Source of the DNA: Paenibacillus endophyticus | Lineage (GTDB): Bacteria > Bacillota > Bacilli > Paenibacillales > Paenibacillaceae | DNA: 64,000 nt | Assembly: GCF_014192395.1 (NCBI RefSeq) | Contig: NZ_JACHXW010000016.1 | Coordinates: 1 to 64,000, forward strand | Direction of reading: 5' to 3' | Part shown: positions 1 through 9,319 of the stretch, in pieces | Position numbering within the stretch: position 1 is the first letter of the stretch | Layout of the letters: every line of letters starts with the position of its first letter | Notes under the pieces: generated by a model | Databases searched by the model: none | What the model saw: only the letters and a program-made list of their open reading frames with translations | What the model was told of the DNA's origin: nothing | Translations under genes and position numbers: made by a program

Positions 1-180
1 ACATCTCGCCATTACAGCGTTTTGAGGCGGTTTAATGATTAGACTAACGTTTGTAATGAGGCTTTCTTGCTGTCTACTTTATTAAGGCAAGGTCAAATTG
101 ATCGTGTTCAGATGTATGAACATTAGCCGGTTTATTGAACCAAATATCATAGGCTCTAGCTGTTAAGTCACTTTAAGAGC

Positions 181-275
181 AAAAAAAAAGCCACCTAGAA
201 GGGTGGCTCGCACTCAAAAAGAGTGCAAAAGTATAGATAGGAGTGGAGAGTCCTAGTCTTAAACTGTAGCTTTTC
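181..275 (-). ncRNA. Putative small RNA, copy A
   Basis: Read on the minus strand this unit carries, in order, the pyrimidine box CUCUCCACUCCUAUC, a perfect 6-bp hairpin with a five-U loop (plus 210-226), and a GCCACC/GGUGGC terminator hairpin (190-207) followed by nine U. The same box, a hairpin and a terminator recur at 13479-13561, so it is read as a second member of one small-RNA family. Its promoter is weaker: TTGAAA with a TATATC or TATCGT-like -10 further upstream (about 283-312), so the 5' end is uncertain. No protein gene ends directly upstream, which argues against a plain 3' terminator. The function is unknown; the box contains two CUCC anti-Shine-Dalgarno stretches. Confidence 0.5.
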
Positions 276-602
276 CTCTGAATACGATATAAACCTTTAT
301 CACTTCTTTTCAAAAAAAACACCCCTTTGAGGTTCATCAGATTAACCTAGTTAAGCTTTCTGAAACCTGAGCATCGCACAACAATTTTAATTATTCGAAT
401 TTTTTATAAAATGCTATGTGCACGGTCTAAAGCAACACTACTGGAGTGCTGCATAAAGAGTATTTGGAATGGACAATTCAATTTCCTATCCGCTGCACTA
501 TCCATTTCTGATTAACTTATGATGGTAATAAACCTGCTTCTTGTTGTCCCTTCAAATGCCATTTTTATTGAATGATTAATCCAAAGCCATGTTAAATGTA
601 AT
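276..602. other. Non-coding stretch, nothing recognised
   Basis: AT-rich sequence without a convincing open frame. It contains the possible promoter of small RNA copy A; otherwise I see no repeat, hairpin or recognisable protein remnant. Confidence 0.4.
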
Positions 603-1062
603 TCACGTTAGGATAAGCGATATTCTCGTTGTCAGATTGTTAAACGTTGCATTCCCCCTTGCCGTATATGTGTAAATAGCTGCTCCTTTATGTGGCAATG
701 TGAATCGTGAGGTTAATATTCCCTCAAGCCCAGTACCATTGATGTTACTCATGCCCCTACTAATAATCGTATCCGGTAAGAGAATGCCGGCATTGTTCTG
801 AAAGCGGGTAACCAGAGAACATGGTATTCATTCTGATATCGGTACCGCCTACCGTGTCGCTGATAACATTATTTGTTGGCTTGTGTCCTCCTCCTCCAAA
901 GAATGCAATGGCTGCTGCACGCCAGTTATCTCAATGGTGTGTTGTGACAACCGCTGACACGCCATTGACTTTACTCGTCCACATAGCGATGCCATCATCT
1001 CCATAATTGCGTAAGCTGCTGTTACGAACAGTCGAATTGGGCTGTTGGAATTTATATAATGA
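603..1062 (-). pseudogene. Remnant of a beta-helix glycosidase (GH87-like)
   Basis: Minus-strand frames carry a peptide reading RNSSLRNYGDDGIAMW, then (after an in-frame TGA) an IAFFGGGGHKPTNNVISDT segment, and after a further frame change a segment with GTGLEGILTSRF and ARGNATFNNL. Tandem rungs with GDDGIAMW and NNVISDT are typical of right-handed parallel beta-helix enzymes, and the order resembles mycodextranase/alpha-1,3-glucanase (GH87) proteins. At least one stop and one frameshift interrupt it, and both ends are missing, so it is a decayed gene. The family assignment rests on recalled motif similarity, not an alignment. Confidence 0.5.
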
Positions 1063-1338
1063 AAGCAATATGCTTCTTTAATGCCCAATAGGCAGAAAAG
1101 TTTGTTATGTAAAGATGTTTACACAGAGCAGTCGTCCCAAGCTATGAACCCGCTTGAGGCAACTGTATTTTATTAATTTCAATATGGTTGGAACCGCCAA
1201 GCTAACAAAATCGGTCAATTCACGGTCAATCTGATACAGAACAAAAACTTTCACTGAATAGAATAATTGTGCAGAATCTTTTACATCAAAGAAAGTAGAG
1301 AACTCTCTAGCAGTATACAATCCAAATATCAATACTGC
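1063..1338. other. Non-coding stretch, nothing recognised
   Basis: Sequence between the glycosidase remnant and the dioxygenase-like gene. Short open frames exist on both strands but none has a ribosome site or recognisable sequence. Confidence 0.35.
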
Positions 1339-2337
1339 TTATTCGCCTTTTTCCGTTCCAATTGGCATCATCATACCATTATCCATCCCCATCATTGTAA
1401 CGCTGCTCGATTCTTCTTCTCCATCTGCCAAATAAACCTCAGTTCCAAATGCTGGCTCAGCATAAGGGAGGTTTGTGTTTCCGCGGACGAGTATTTGACG
1501 GTAATTCCCTGAATGACCTTCGAATCCGTCATGGTCCCATGGTACCCAAGAACGTGCACTGCAATAATGGCAAACGAATGAGCGACGGTAGCGATCCTGG
1601 GTACGATTCGGATAGGAGCGATGAAATAGATGCGAATGAAAAAATAAAACATCTCCAGGACTTAGCCGAACGGGTATGGCAGGAGGATATTTTGCGACAA
1701 CCTTAGATAGCGTATTCACATTATCGTCCAAATGGCTCACATTCTGCACACCATTCAAATCCTCGAATGCATCCACCGCGTGCACATTTCCTCCTCCAAC
1801 ACCATCAGGAGGATATATTGGCTCGTGGTTCGAACCGGGTACAACCCATAAGCAGCCATTTTCTTCATCTGCTTCCTCTAAGGCGATCCACGCTCCGATT
1901 AACGTATCCGGATGCGTCTTAATATAACATGCATCCTGATGCCAACCTTGACCACCTTTTCCAGGAGGATTTAAGAAAAGCATAGACTGAAGAGCGTATA
2001 CATCCGGCCCGACCAGCGCCTCTGTAACATCGACTATTCGAGGGTTAAGCATGCCCCTCTCCGCTGCTCCGCTAAAACGAGACATCATATGAATTCGTGT
2101 CGCCTTTGCAAATTCTTCTTTGAGAGGGTCCTTACTATCACGATCTGCCTGATTATCTAGCTGAAGGCTGTTAAGCCTTGATTGCTCTGCTAATTCATAT
2201 AGCTCGTCGATGTCTTCTTTTGACAATAAGTTTCTGACAATTAAGTAGCCTTCTCTGTGATAGTGGGAATAATCCTTCACGCTTACTAAATAGCGGTTAT
2301 CCCTCACACGTGATTTAGGTACATAATACTTCCCCAT
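1339..2337 (-). CDS. Phytanoyl-CoA dioxygenase family protein
   Basis: A 332-residue protein of the PhyH family of non-haem Fe(II)/2-oxoglutarate dioxygenases. The expected metal ligands are visible: the HxD pair in GWHQDACYIK and the distal histidine in a FFHSHLFHRSYPN stretch near the C-terminal third, followed by the arginine-rich RRSFVCHY that usually binds 2-oxoglutarate. The start is ATG with GAGGGAG upstream; a longer frame lacks a ribosome site. The gene follows an AraC regulator on the same strand after 93 bp, so the regulator probably controls it. The substrate cannot be read from sequence; paenibacilli have many such AraC/PhyH pairs and the true substrate is generally unknown. Confidence 0.8.
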   Translation of the reverse strand: MGKYYVPKSRVRDNRYLVSVKDYSHYHREGYLIVRNLLSKEDIDELYELAEQSRLNSLQLDNQADRDSKDPLKEEFAKATRIHMMSRFSGAAERGMLNPRIVDVTEALVGPDVYALQSMLFLNPPGKGGQGWHQDACYIKTHPDTLIGAWIALEEADEENGCLWVVPGSNHEPIYPPDGVGGGNVHAVDAFEDLNGVQNVSHLDDNVNTLSKVVAKYPPAIPVRLSPGDVLFFHSHLFHRSYPNRTQDRYRRSFVCHYCSARSWVPWDHDGFEGHSGNYRQILVRGNTNLPYAEPAFGTEVYLADGEEESSSVTMMGMDNGMMMPIGTEKGE

Positions 2338-2430
2338 GACCAGTTCACTCCCTCGATTTATATGCCTACCCCCTAATTTTAGCGTGATGAAGCAGCACTC
2401 TCCATAGTCTAAAACCGGCAAATGATGTGT

Positions 2431-3339
2431 TTATTTGACCAAGGAATTCACCAAAATATTTCGATTTAATGGATAAGGCGTGTACGGGTCCAATACGGAT
2501 ACCGTATGGCGAAATAAGGGATCCTGACACCTTTTTATGTAATCCGATGCTGTTATACCACGAACTTTTTTATACATTTTTGAGAAATGGTGTTCATCAC
2601 CGAAGCCTACCGAATAGGCAATCTGTTTCACTGTGCCGGTGCCCCTCATCATCAATATCTCAGCACGCCGAAACCGTAATTCGAGCAGCATCCGTTTGGG
2701 GGGCATACCCGTGGTAGCGACAAACATTCGTGTGAAATATTCATGTGACCAGCACGATATCGCTGCGATTTCTTCAATTTTTACGGGTTCGGTCAAATGC
2801 TCTTCCATATAGCTAATCGCGTGTTGAACAGGAATAGGCAAGGGAATGGCTTCCCCTTCCGCAAATTGTGAGGAAAAGGGCGATAGTTCTTCTAGAGAGG
2901 CGGAAATCAAAACGGCAATCCTTCTCCGCCAATACGCAGGCTGGTGATTCGCAATCCAAAGTATTTTCTCCATTAAGCCAGTTACGAGCATATGGCGCAC
3001 TGCCAGGAACATATGCCCTTCTCGGAGCAAGGCCAAGAATCGTTCGTCCGCTTTCCGCAGTGAGGCATAATCAAAATGCACAAACAAATGCCGCACGTTT
3101 TTTTCCGGCGCGAACCGGTAGGTATGCCAGTCACCCGGGCGTGTGAATATGAAGCATGGCTCATTAAGAACAAATAGGCTTCCGCCTATCTCATATTCCG
3201 TTTGGGTACCATCGGGAAAGTAGACTAATTCGAAATCGTCAATTTGCCTGGGCCCGAGCACAAACCCAGCTTGAATGACAAAATCTCCTGCGTTATGGAC
3301 TAAGGGCAAGTGAAAGGTCTCTTGCTCTTGTTCACTCAT
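2431..3339 (-). CDS. AraC family transcriptional regulator
   Basis: A 302-residue cytoplasmic regulator. The first half has cupin-like sensing-domain features (FVIQAGFVLGPRQ, and RPGDWHTYRF near residue 90). The last 100 residues form the double helix-turn-helix of the AraC/XylS family, with the signature IAYSVGFGDEHHFSKMYKK. The start chosen has GAGGGAG nine bases before ATG; in-frame TTG and ATG codons lie a few codons upstream but too close to the ribosome site. It precedes the PhyH-like gene in the same direction, so autoregulation and control of that gene are likely inferences. The ligand is unknown. Confidence 0.85.
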   Translation of the reverse strand: MSEQEQETFHLPLVHNAGDFVIQAGFVLGPRQIDDFELVYFPDGTQTEYEIGGSLFVLNEPCFIFTRPGDWHTYRFAPEKNVRHLFVHFDYASLRKADERFLALLREGHMFLAVRHMLVTGLMEKILWIANHQPAYWRRRIAVLISASLEELSPFSSQFAEGEAIPLPIPVQHAISYMEEHLTEPVKIEEIAAISCWSHEYFTRMFVATTGMPPKRMLLELRFRRAEILMMRGTGTVKQIAYSVGFGDEHHFSKMYKKVRGITASDYIKRCQDPLFRHTVSVLDPYTPYPLNRNILVNSLVK

Positions 3340-3609
3340 ATTCATCAACTCCCTCTATATCCAATATGTACTGTCAAAGGAATTATTTTATTAGTCTCTT
3401 CGCTTGAAGATATCATATAAATAGTCTAATGCAAAAAAAGAAAAATACCTACTAGTATTAGCGGCATTTTGATTCGTCGACAGTTCATTCACAAATTAGC
3501 TATACTTAATTAATAAAATAATCCATTTAGCGCACCAATGATTACTTCAATTTCACTGACGGCCTGTCTGTGACCTGTCGTATAAGGCCAAGCGATAACT
3601 GCGTGTTTG
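3340..3609. other. Intergenic region upstream of AraC gene
   Basis: AT-rich upstream region expected to hold the promoter of the regulator gene; no unambiguous -35/-10 pair or hairpin was found. Confidence 0.3.
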
Positions 3610-3807
3610 TTAGCTAGTTTTTAGAAATACTTTCGAGGCTGCATAAAACGCTCTCGGCGCACGAGAGTTAATTTGTTTAATCTCAAAAGGAGTAGTGTAA
3701 CGCGGCAAATCTATATTAGAGCTCATTTCTCGTTTTGCTGCAATACGCAGGATCGATGCACCATACCCTGCAATTATATTGTTACCAGTTTCACTTGTGG
3801 TTTTCAC
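3610..3807 (-). pseudogene. Unidentified short coding remnant
   Basis: A 65-codon frame opening with GTG, with protein-like composition (ILRIAAKREM, LPRYTTPFEIKQINSR, FYAASKVFLK). It lacks an evident ribosome-binding site and looks like the carboxyl end of a larger protein. A stop lies directly before the GTG. I do not recognise the family. It sits in a gene-poor stretch with other decayed pieces, so a remnant is the more likely reading than a functional small gene. Confidence 0.25.
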
Positions 3808-4055
3808 ACGTTATATAACTGATACTTTCAGTGATCCTATTGAGCTGGTCGTGGTAAAAATTCAGACAGAGGTATGAATGACTCCTTCGAATCATCACAT
3901 ACATTCAGTCGATACTTGCTGCTGATCCCCTCCGGACAGTATGTATGAAAAAACGAAGCCATATCTTCCCTCAACTCAAGTTCATCTTCACAAAAAAATG
4001 GACATCTTCGTTCCTAAGAAACGGATGCCCACATATGTTGTGTAACAATATATAA

Positions 4056-4283
4056 AAAACTAAAAATTATAGGTTTGTCAACGTAGGAGATAACGAAGAG
4101 AAGAAACTGCATACGGAATACCACAACCTGTATGGCCACGATGAAGCTGAAGCAACTTATATGCTAATGTGAAGCATAATAAGCGGACAAGAACCTTGGC
4201 AATTCGTAAAAGAAGTTGAAGATATCAGCCGGAAGGACATTTCGATGCGTTATGCCAAAGATCCGAAAAGTAAAAGCTGCTAA
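4056..4283 (+). pseudogene. Unidentified coding remnant with internal stop
   Basis: A plus-strand frame reads a protein-like segment ending LHTEYHNLYGHDEAEATYM, meets an in-frame TGA at 4170, then continues with SGQEPWQFVKEVEDISRKD and ends at tandem TAA stops. The amino-acid composition is coding-like on both sides of the stop, which suggests a decayed carboxyl end of a gene. No start or ribosome site is visible. The family is not recognised. Confidence 0.3.
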
Positions 4284-4382
4284 TAACAAATAAATATATA
4301 ATGCAGGGTTCGCGGGCATCGTTGTACGATAAGGAAACGGATGGAGGTCACTTAGGTCTCAACCCGTTTTATTTTGATCGGT

Positions 4383-5216
4383 TTATCCTTTTATGCCGGA
4401 CAGTGTTACCCCTTCAATAATATAACGCTGTCCGATCATGTAAACGATCAATACCGGGAGCAGAGCGATTGAAGCACCAGCCATCATCAGCGTCCAGTCT
4501 GTCGCATACATGCCGCGGTATAGATTCAGCATCATAGGTACCGTAAATTGCTCCGGGCTGTTGAGAAAGATAAGCGGATAAAAGAAATTGTTCCACATGC
4601 CCAGAAACGTGAATATGCCGAGTGCTGAAAGCGCAGGCTTGACAAGCGGAAGCATGATGCGCGTGTAGATCGTAAAGCGATTGGCACCATCCACAATGGC
4701 TGCTTCTTCCATTTCCTTCGGGATGCCTCTAAAAAATTGGCGGAGCAGAAAAACGCCAAAGGCATTTAATAAGGCAGCAGGCACGATGATCGACTGATGC
4801 GTATCGAGCCAGCCGAAATTTTTCATCATCAAGTACAGCGGGATGATTGTCACTTGTCCGGGCACCATCATCGTTGCCAGAAACAATATGAACAGCGGTT
4901 CCCGGAATGGGAACCGGATTTTGGCGAAAGCGTATGCAGCCATCGAGCATGTTATCAGCTGCGCGAATACGACGATAACATTAATATAGAAGCTGTTAAA
5001 GTAAGCTCGCCCGAAAGGCAAGGCCGTCAACGAAGTTTTGAAATTGGACCATACGAACGGTTCTGGAATCCATTTAGGCGGAACAACGAATACTTGGGAC
5101 AAATCTTTTAGCGCGCTGAGTATCATCCATAGGAAAGGCAGCCCCATGACGCAGGCCCCAATGATCAGCACGACATGAAGCACCATCGTTGAGGGTTGAA
5201 GCTTTTTCGAATTCAT
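4383..5216 (-). CDS. Carbohydrate ABC transporter permease (MalG/AraQ type)
   Basis: A 277-residue inner-membrane permease with about six hydrophobic helices. The EAA loop that contacts the ATPase is visible near residue 190 (EEAAIVDGANRFTIYTRIMLPLVKPAL). Length and order match the MalG/AraQ subfamily of CUT1 sugar importers. ATG follows AAGGAGAAAACTC. It is the last gene of a binding protein - permease - permease operon and lies 24 bp after the partner permease. No ATPase gene accompanies it, which is usual where a shared MsmX/UgpC-like ATPase energises several importers. The sugar is not predictable. Confidence 0.9.
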   Translation of the reverse strand: MNSKKLQPSTMVLHVVLIIGACVMGLPFLWMILSALKDLSQVFVVPPKWIPEPFVWSNFKTSLTALPFGRAYFNSFYINVIVVFAQLITCSMAAYAFAKIRFPFREPLFILFLATMMVPGQVTIIPLYLMMKNFGWLDTHQSIIVPAALLNAFGVFLLRQFFRGIPKEMEEAAIVDGANRFTIYTRIMLPLVKPALSALGIFTFLGMWNNFFYPLIFLNSPEQFTVPMMLNLYRGMYATDWTLMMAGASIALLPVLIVYMIGQRYIIEGVTLSGIKG

Positions 5217-5240
5217 GAGTTTTCTCCTTCCCGGTCATCC

Positions 5241-6191
5241 TTATTCTTCGTAATGAACCCAACGTTTGGATATTTTCATCTGCAGCAAGGTCAGAGTCAA
5301 AATCATTGCAAACAGCGTAACAGCGGCCGATGTGCTTGTACCGAAGGTAAAATCAACAAATGCCGAGTCATAAATGTGGTATACAAGTGTATAACTGGCT
5401 TTTGCCGGTCCACCCGAGGTCATGACAAAAGATTGATCAAACACCTGGAAAGATCCGATCACGGACATGATGGTGACAAAAAATGTAGTCGATGACAACA
5501 AAGGAACTGTAATATGCCGCAGCTGCTGCCATTTGCTGGCGCCGTCAATTTGTGCAGCTTCGTAATATGTCGCGGATATTCCCTGTAATCCGGCAAGGAA
5601 AAGCACCATACTGCCTCCAAGTCCCATCCATATGCTAAGCAGCGCAATGGAAGGCATTACGAACCGCGTGTCTGTCAGCCAACGGGGACCTTCAATGCCG
5701 AACCAATCTTTTAAGTATAAATTAATCAACCCGAAATCCGCGTTAAAGAGCCACATGAAAACGACTGCTACAGCTACGGACATCGTAATGTTAGGCATAA
5801 AATAAATGAGCCGGTAAAGGATCTTTCCTTTTACTTTATTTAAGCCAATAGCAACAAGCATCGCCAGAATGATGCCGGTCGGTACGGTGAGAACGGTATA
5901 ATACAGCGTGTTAACAAGCGCGGTCCTGAAATCGGGATCTTTAAACTGCCCCAAGAAATTGTCTAGTCCAACAAAGGTCCGTTCGCCGAAGCCGTCCCAG
6001 CTCATTAGACTGATGGCGAAAGCCAATATAAGCGGAATCAACGAAAAGATAACCAAACCGACCAATTGCGGAAAGATGAAAAAATATCCCCAAAGGCTGT
6101 CCACCGTTTTCGTCCTCATGAAATGACGTTTCGTATCTGTTTGGTCTATTGACGGAGAGGGCCCATTATTAACGGCCGTTTTCATATCCAT
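5241..6191 (-). CDS. Carbohydrate ABC transporter permease (MalF/UgpA type)
   Basis: A 316-residue permease with a roughly 30-residue cytosolic lead, six predicted membrane helices and the EAA loop YYEAAQIDGASKWQQLRHITV near residue 220. It pairs with the following MalG-type permease to form the membrane channel of a CUT1 sugar importer. The start chosen is the ATG eight bases after GAAGGG; a GTG three codons earlier overlaps the ribosome site. It sits 93 bp downstream of the binding-protein gene in the same operon. Confidence 0.9.
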   Translation of the reverse strand: MDMKTAVNNGPSPSIDQTDTKRHFMRTKTVDSLWGYFFIFPQLVGLVIFSLIPLILAFAISLMSWDGFGERTFVGLDNFLGQFKDPDFRTALVNTLYYTVLTVPTGIILAMLVAIGLNKVKGKILYRLIYFMPNITMSVAVAVVFMWLFNADFGLINLYLKDWFGIEGPRWLTDTRFVMPSIALLSIWMGLGGSMVLFLAGLQGISATYYEAAQIDGASKWQQLRHITVPLLSSTTFFVTIMSVIGSFQVFDQSFVMTSGGPAKASYTLVYHIYDSAFVDFTFGTSTSAAVTLFAMILTLTLLQMKISKRWVHYEE

Positions 6192-6284
6192 GTACGCCAC
6201 CCTTCCTCTATTATAGTAAGAAGGAAGGGATCTCCGAATGTTCGGAAGCCCCTTCCATTCCCTTGTGAAAGGACTGCTGCTTGC

Positions 6285-7625
6285 TTATTTTTTTCCTTTG
6301 TATTCCTCAATCTTCTTGTTCGCCAATTTCTCGATTTCCTTCATTGCTGTATCCAAATTCTCATTTTTCAGCCAAAGCGCCTCAAAACGGGAGTTGATGT
6401 CATTACTCAGACCGGGAATACTCGCTTCAAACGGAGTTAATGCATAGCCGATTTCACGGGCATCCAGGAAAAACTGCGCATGCTCGGGAAGGTTCCCTTC
6501 AAGCACTACTTCATCTGCTCCCGATACCGAAGGAACGGCATTGCCGCCTCCTTGAAGACGGTAGATTTGACCTTCCTTATTGACGAATTCTGACAAGAAG
6601 GTGTAAGCCGCCTCTTTATGCTTGCTTGTCTTATTCAGTACCATATAGGCTGTCGGGATACCTGCAGGCTCGATTTTGTTTCCGGTATTTGTCGGCCAGG
6701 TGACGATATCGTACTCGAGTCCTTCGTTTTTCTTGAACAGCGGCAGATACCAGCGCCCTGCGCCGACAAAGCCAACCTGATTGGACATAAACATCGCATC
6801 GCCGCCTTGTCCTTTTGGAAGCGTGCCGGCAAATGTAATGTTTTTAGTCTGGATGTTATCATATAAGAATCGGAATGCTTCGACTGCTTTCGGATCCGTG
6901 TAGCCGATATATTTGCCGTTATCGTCATAAACCTTTCCACCGTTAGAGGTTACCCAACTGTGTGTGCTGTTCCATGAATTATCAAGTACGTAACCATATT
7001 TGCCGCTTTCGCGGATTTTATCGGTCATTTCCTTAAAGGCATCCCAGCTCCACTTACCCTGTTCCTGCAAATCGGCAGGCATTTCAGTAATGCCTGCGTC
7101 CTTTAACACCTTCTTGTTATACCAAAGCACCATCGGATTATTGTCTACCGTGGCCCCGTATATTTTACCGTCGCGCTCAGCGGCTCCCCATAAGCCAGGA
7201 AAGAAATCCTCCTTCTTAACCGCGCTTCTTGCATCATCCATTAATGGTGTGAGTTCCTCTATGCTGCCGTTTTCAATCAGTTTAACAATAAAAGCGTCAC
7301 CGGCATAGAAAATGTCTGGGGCCGTTCCGCCACTCAATTGCGTTAAGATTTTTTGATCGTACTCCCCCGGGATCGGGATTAACTCCGCTTCAATTTCAGG
7401 ATGCTTCTTATTAAAATCGTTTGTAAAATCTTGAAACCTTGTTAATTCTCCCGGATTTCCCCATGTAGCCCACTTAATTTTTACTTTTCCCTCTTTTGGA
7501 CTGTTTGTTCCGGCTTCTTCTCCATTAGACACCCCGTTGTTGCCACCATTGCTCGTTCCGCAGGCTTGAATCAAAGAAGACACAGCAATAATCATGATGA
7601 GTAGAGACCATTTGAGCTTTTTCAT
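6285..7625 (-). CDS. Extracellular sugar-binding lipoprotein
   Basis: A 446-residue family 1 solute-binding protein of a sugar ABC importer. It starts with a lipoprotein signal peptide (MKKLKWSLLIM, lipobox IQAC), so the cysteine would be lipidated and the protein held on the outer face of the membrane. The mature part has the usual NDFNKKHPEIE and QLSGGTAPDIFYAGD segments. ATG follows GGGAGGAAAAGAGA; an upstream in-frame start has no ribosome site. First gene of the three-gene import operon. A cre-like box lies about 46 bp upstream, and a YesM/YesN-type sensor pair is encoded just before it, so induction by the sugar plus carbon catabolite control is a reasonable inference. Confidence 0.92.
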   Translation of the reverse strand: MKKLKWSLLIMIIAVSSLIQACGTSNGGNNGVSNGEEAGTNSPKEGKVKIKWATWGNPGELTRFQDFTNDFNKKHPEIEAELIPIPGEYDQKILTQLSGGTAPDIFYAGDAFIVKLIENGSIEELTPLMDDARSAVKKEDFFPGLWGAAERDGKIYGATVDNNPMVLWYNKKVLKDAGITEMPADLQEQGKWSWDAFKEMTDKIRESGKYGYVLDNSWNSTHSWVTSNGGKVYDDNGKYIGYTDPKAVEAFRFLYDNIQTKNITFAGTLPKGQGGDAMFMSNQVGFVGAGRWYLPLFKKNEGLEYDIVTWPTNTGNKIEPAGIPTAYMVLNKTSKHKEAAYTFLSEFVNKEGQIYRLQGGGNAVPSVSGADEVVLEGNLPEHAQFFLDAREIGYALTPFEASIPGLSNDINSRFEALWLKNENLDTAMKEIEKLANKKIEEYKGKK

Positions 7626-7670
7626 TCTCTTTTCCTCCCTCAAGATATCTAATTTTCATTCAAAAATATT

Positions 7671-7686
7671 TTGTAAGCGCTTTTAT
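7671..7686. promoter_or_regulatory. cre-like box before sugar importer
   Basis: TTGTAAGCGCTTTTAT fits the CcpA-binding cre consensus with one mismatch. It lies 46-61 bp upstream of the binding-protein start and just downstream of a TATAAT (minus strand, 7685-7690), a position suited to repression. The identical core TTGTAAGCGCT precedes the sensor kinase gene. Confidence 0.5.
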
Positions 7687-7762
7687 TATAGTTTATTGTC
7701 AAAGTGGGTTTGAACGGTTTATGTTCCGAAAGAGTGTCTTGTTTTCCGCAATTAGCATTATT

Positions 7763-9319
7763 TTATTTTCGCAACAGACCTTGAAATTCGGCTGGAGATA
7801 CACCTACGATCTTTTTAAACTGCTTGCTAAAATATTTTACATCGTTAAAACCAGACTGCTCGGCTACCTCATACACCTTGAGCGATGAACCCTGCAGCAG
7901 CTCCTTCGCTTTCTTTACGCGCAAGGCGATCAGGTGGTCGATGAAGTTCTCTCCTGTCACACGTTTGAACATTTCGCTGAAATAATTCCTGCTTACATTT
8001 ACCGCATCAGCCACTTCCTGCAGGGAGATCGATTCCCTATAATGGCTCTTGATATAGTCAGCGGCCTCCATTATGATCCTTTGGTGCAATGTTTTATCCG
8101 GCCGCGGAGAGTCTTCACCGCCCACGATTGTTTGGTAGCCATCTTTTACATGTTGAATGACTTCAGTGACATAACCCAGCCTGCCGAGCTCCCGGATTTT
8201 CCGGATGATGGAAGAATCTGCGTCTTTAAATACGGCAAATAGGCTAAGCAATTCCTCTGCCTCCTGCAGCACTTCCTCTTTCGATCGATATTGCGGTAAC
8301 CAATGCTTCATGATTTCAATTATCATTTGTTCTGATCTGGAATGAAAGCCCATCGTTAACGACTCTTTGAGTTCGTGTAAGGCTGCCGCAAAAGGATAGA
8401 ACGATGCCGAAATAGAATCCTTTTGCTCCTCAGCAGCAATTAAGCGACACGGTCCGAGGAAAAAATCGACTGCGAGCATTTTTTCCGCCTCCATGGAGGC
8501 ATACTGAAGGTCTAGATAATTCTCATAAACGACGCTGAGTCCTATGGATACTTGCAATAGGTGCGACTGGGTATGCTGCGAAAACTGCTCGATTAGCTCA
8601 TAAAACATGACATGCAGGTTTGGGTGTACAGGAAGAGCAGCCAACAGCAAGTCCGAACGAAGCATGACCGACACAAAGGAACCAAATACTTGATAAAGTA
8701 CCTGTTTGAGCGGTTCTCCCATCTCCATTAGGAGATCATTCCTTTCAGCATCCGTTTTACCAAATACGTTGATCCCCAAAGCGGCAATACGGTAGCTTTC
8801 TTCCGGGCATTCTGTCTTTATTCGTTCGATAGCAGCCAAGTCACCGCATAGCGCCTTGCAGAATGTCTTTTCCAGCATTTTCAGCTTATTAGCGAGCTGT
8901 TGGTCTTCAAACTGCTGAACAATTTGTCTGTTCTCGCTTTCTTCCTGAAGCTTTTTTTTCATTTGATTCAGAACCGTTATGAGTGAATCCGAATTAAGTG
9001 TCGGCTTCAAGATGTAATCGCTGGCCCCTAACCGGATTCCTTCCCGTACATATTCGAAATCATTATGACAGCTGAGCAGCAACACCTTGACCCAAGGACA
9101 TAATTCTTTAGTCTTGCGCGTGAGCTCGAGTCCATCCATCACAGGCATAGCAATGTCGGTGATCAATATATCAATCTCTTGATTCTGAATCCATTTCATT
9201 GCGTTTTGCCCGTTTGACGCTTCACCAACCAATATAAATCCGTGTCTCTCCCAATCAAAAGTGGTACGAAGCCCGATTCGCGCTATCTTCTCGTCATCAA
9301 CCAATAGCACTCTGTACAT
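7763..9319 (-). CDS. YesN-type response regulator with AraC output domain
   Basis: A 518-residue response regulator. Residues 1-120 form the receiver, with DDE near the start, the phospho-acceptor in ILITDIAMPVMDG (about D55) and the KPTL lysine. A long middle region follows, and the last 100 residues carry the AraC DNA-binding domain (VADAVNVSRNYFSEMFKR and VAEQSGFNDVKYFSKQFKK). The ATG follows AAAGGAGGGAACTT and overlaps the end of the kinase gene by 23 bp, so the pair is translationally coupled. Such regulators usually activate the adjacent sugar ABC importer, here directly downstream. Confidence 0.9.
   Translation of the reverse strand: MYRVLLVDDEKIARIGLRTTFDWERHGFILVGEASNGQNAMKWIQNQEIDILITDIAMPVMDGLELTRKTKELCPWVKVLLLSCHNDFEYVREGIRLGASDYILKPTLNSDSLITVLNQMKKKLQEESENRQIVQQFEDQQLANKLKMLEKTFCKALCGDLAAIERIKTECPEESYRIAALGINVFGKTDAERNDLLMEMGEPLKQVLYQVFGSFVSVMLRSDLLLAALPVHPNLHVMFYELIEQFSQHTQSHLLQVSIGLSVVYENYLDLQYASMEAEKMLAVDFFLGPCRLIAAEEQKDSISASFYPFAAALHELKESLTMGFHSRSEQMIIEIMKHWLPQYRSKEEVLQEAEELLSLFAVFKDADSSIIRKIRELGRLGYVTEVIQHVKDGYQTIVGGEDSPRPDKTLHQRIIMEAADYIKSHYRESISLQEVADAVNVSRNYFSEMFKRVTGENFIDHLIALRVKKAKELLQGSSLKVYEVAEQSGFNDVKYFSKQFKKIVGVSPAEFQGLLRK

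Noticed and set aside
47..126. Plus-strand frame ending GQIDRVQMYEH before a TAG
   Set aside because: Only 26 codons, no start or ribosome site, and no recognised similarity; too little to call even a remnant.
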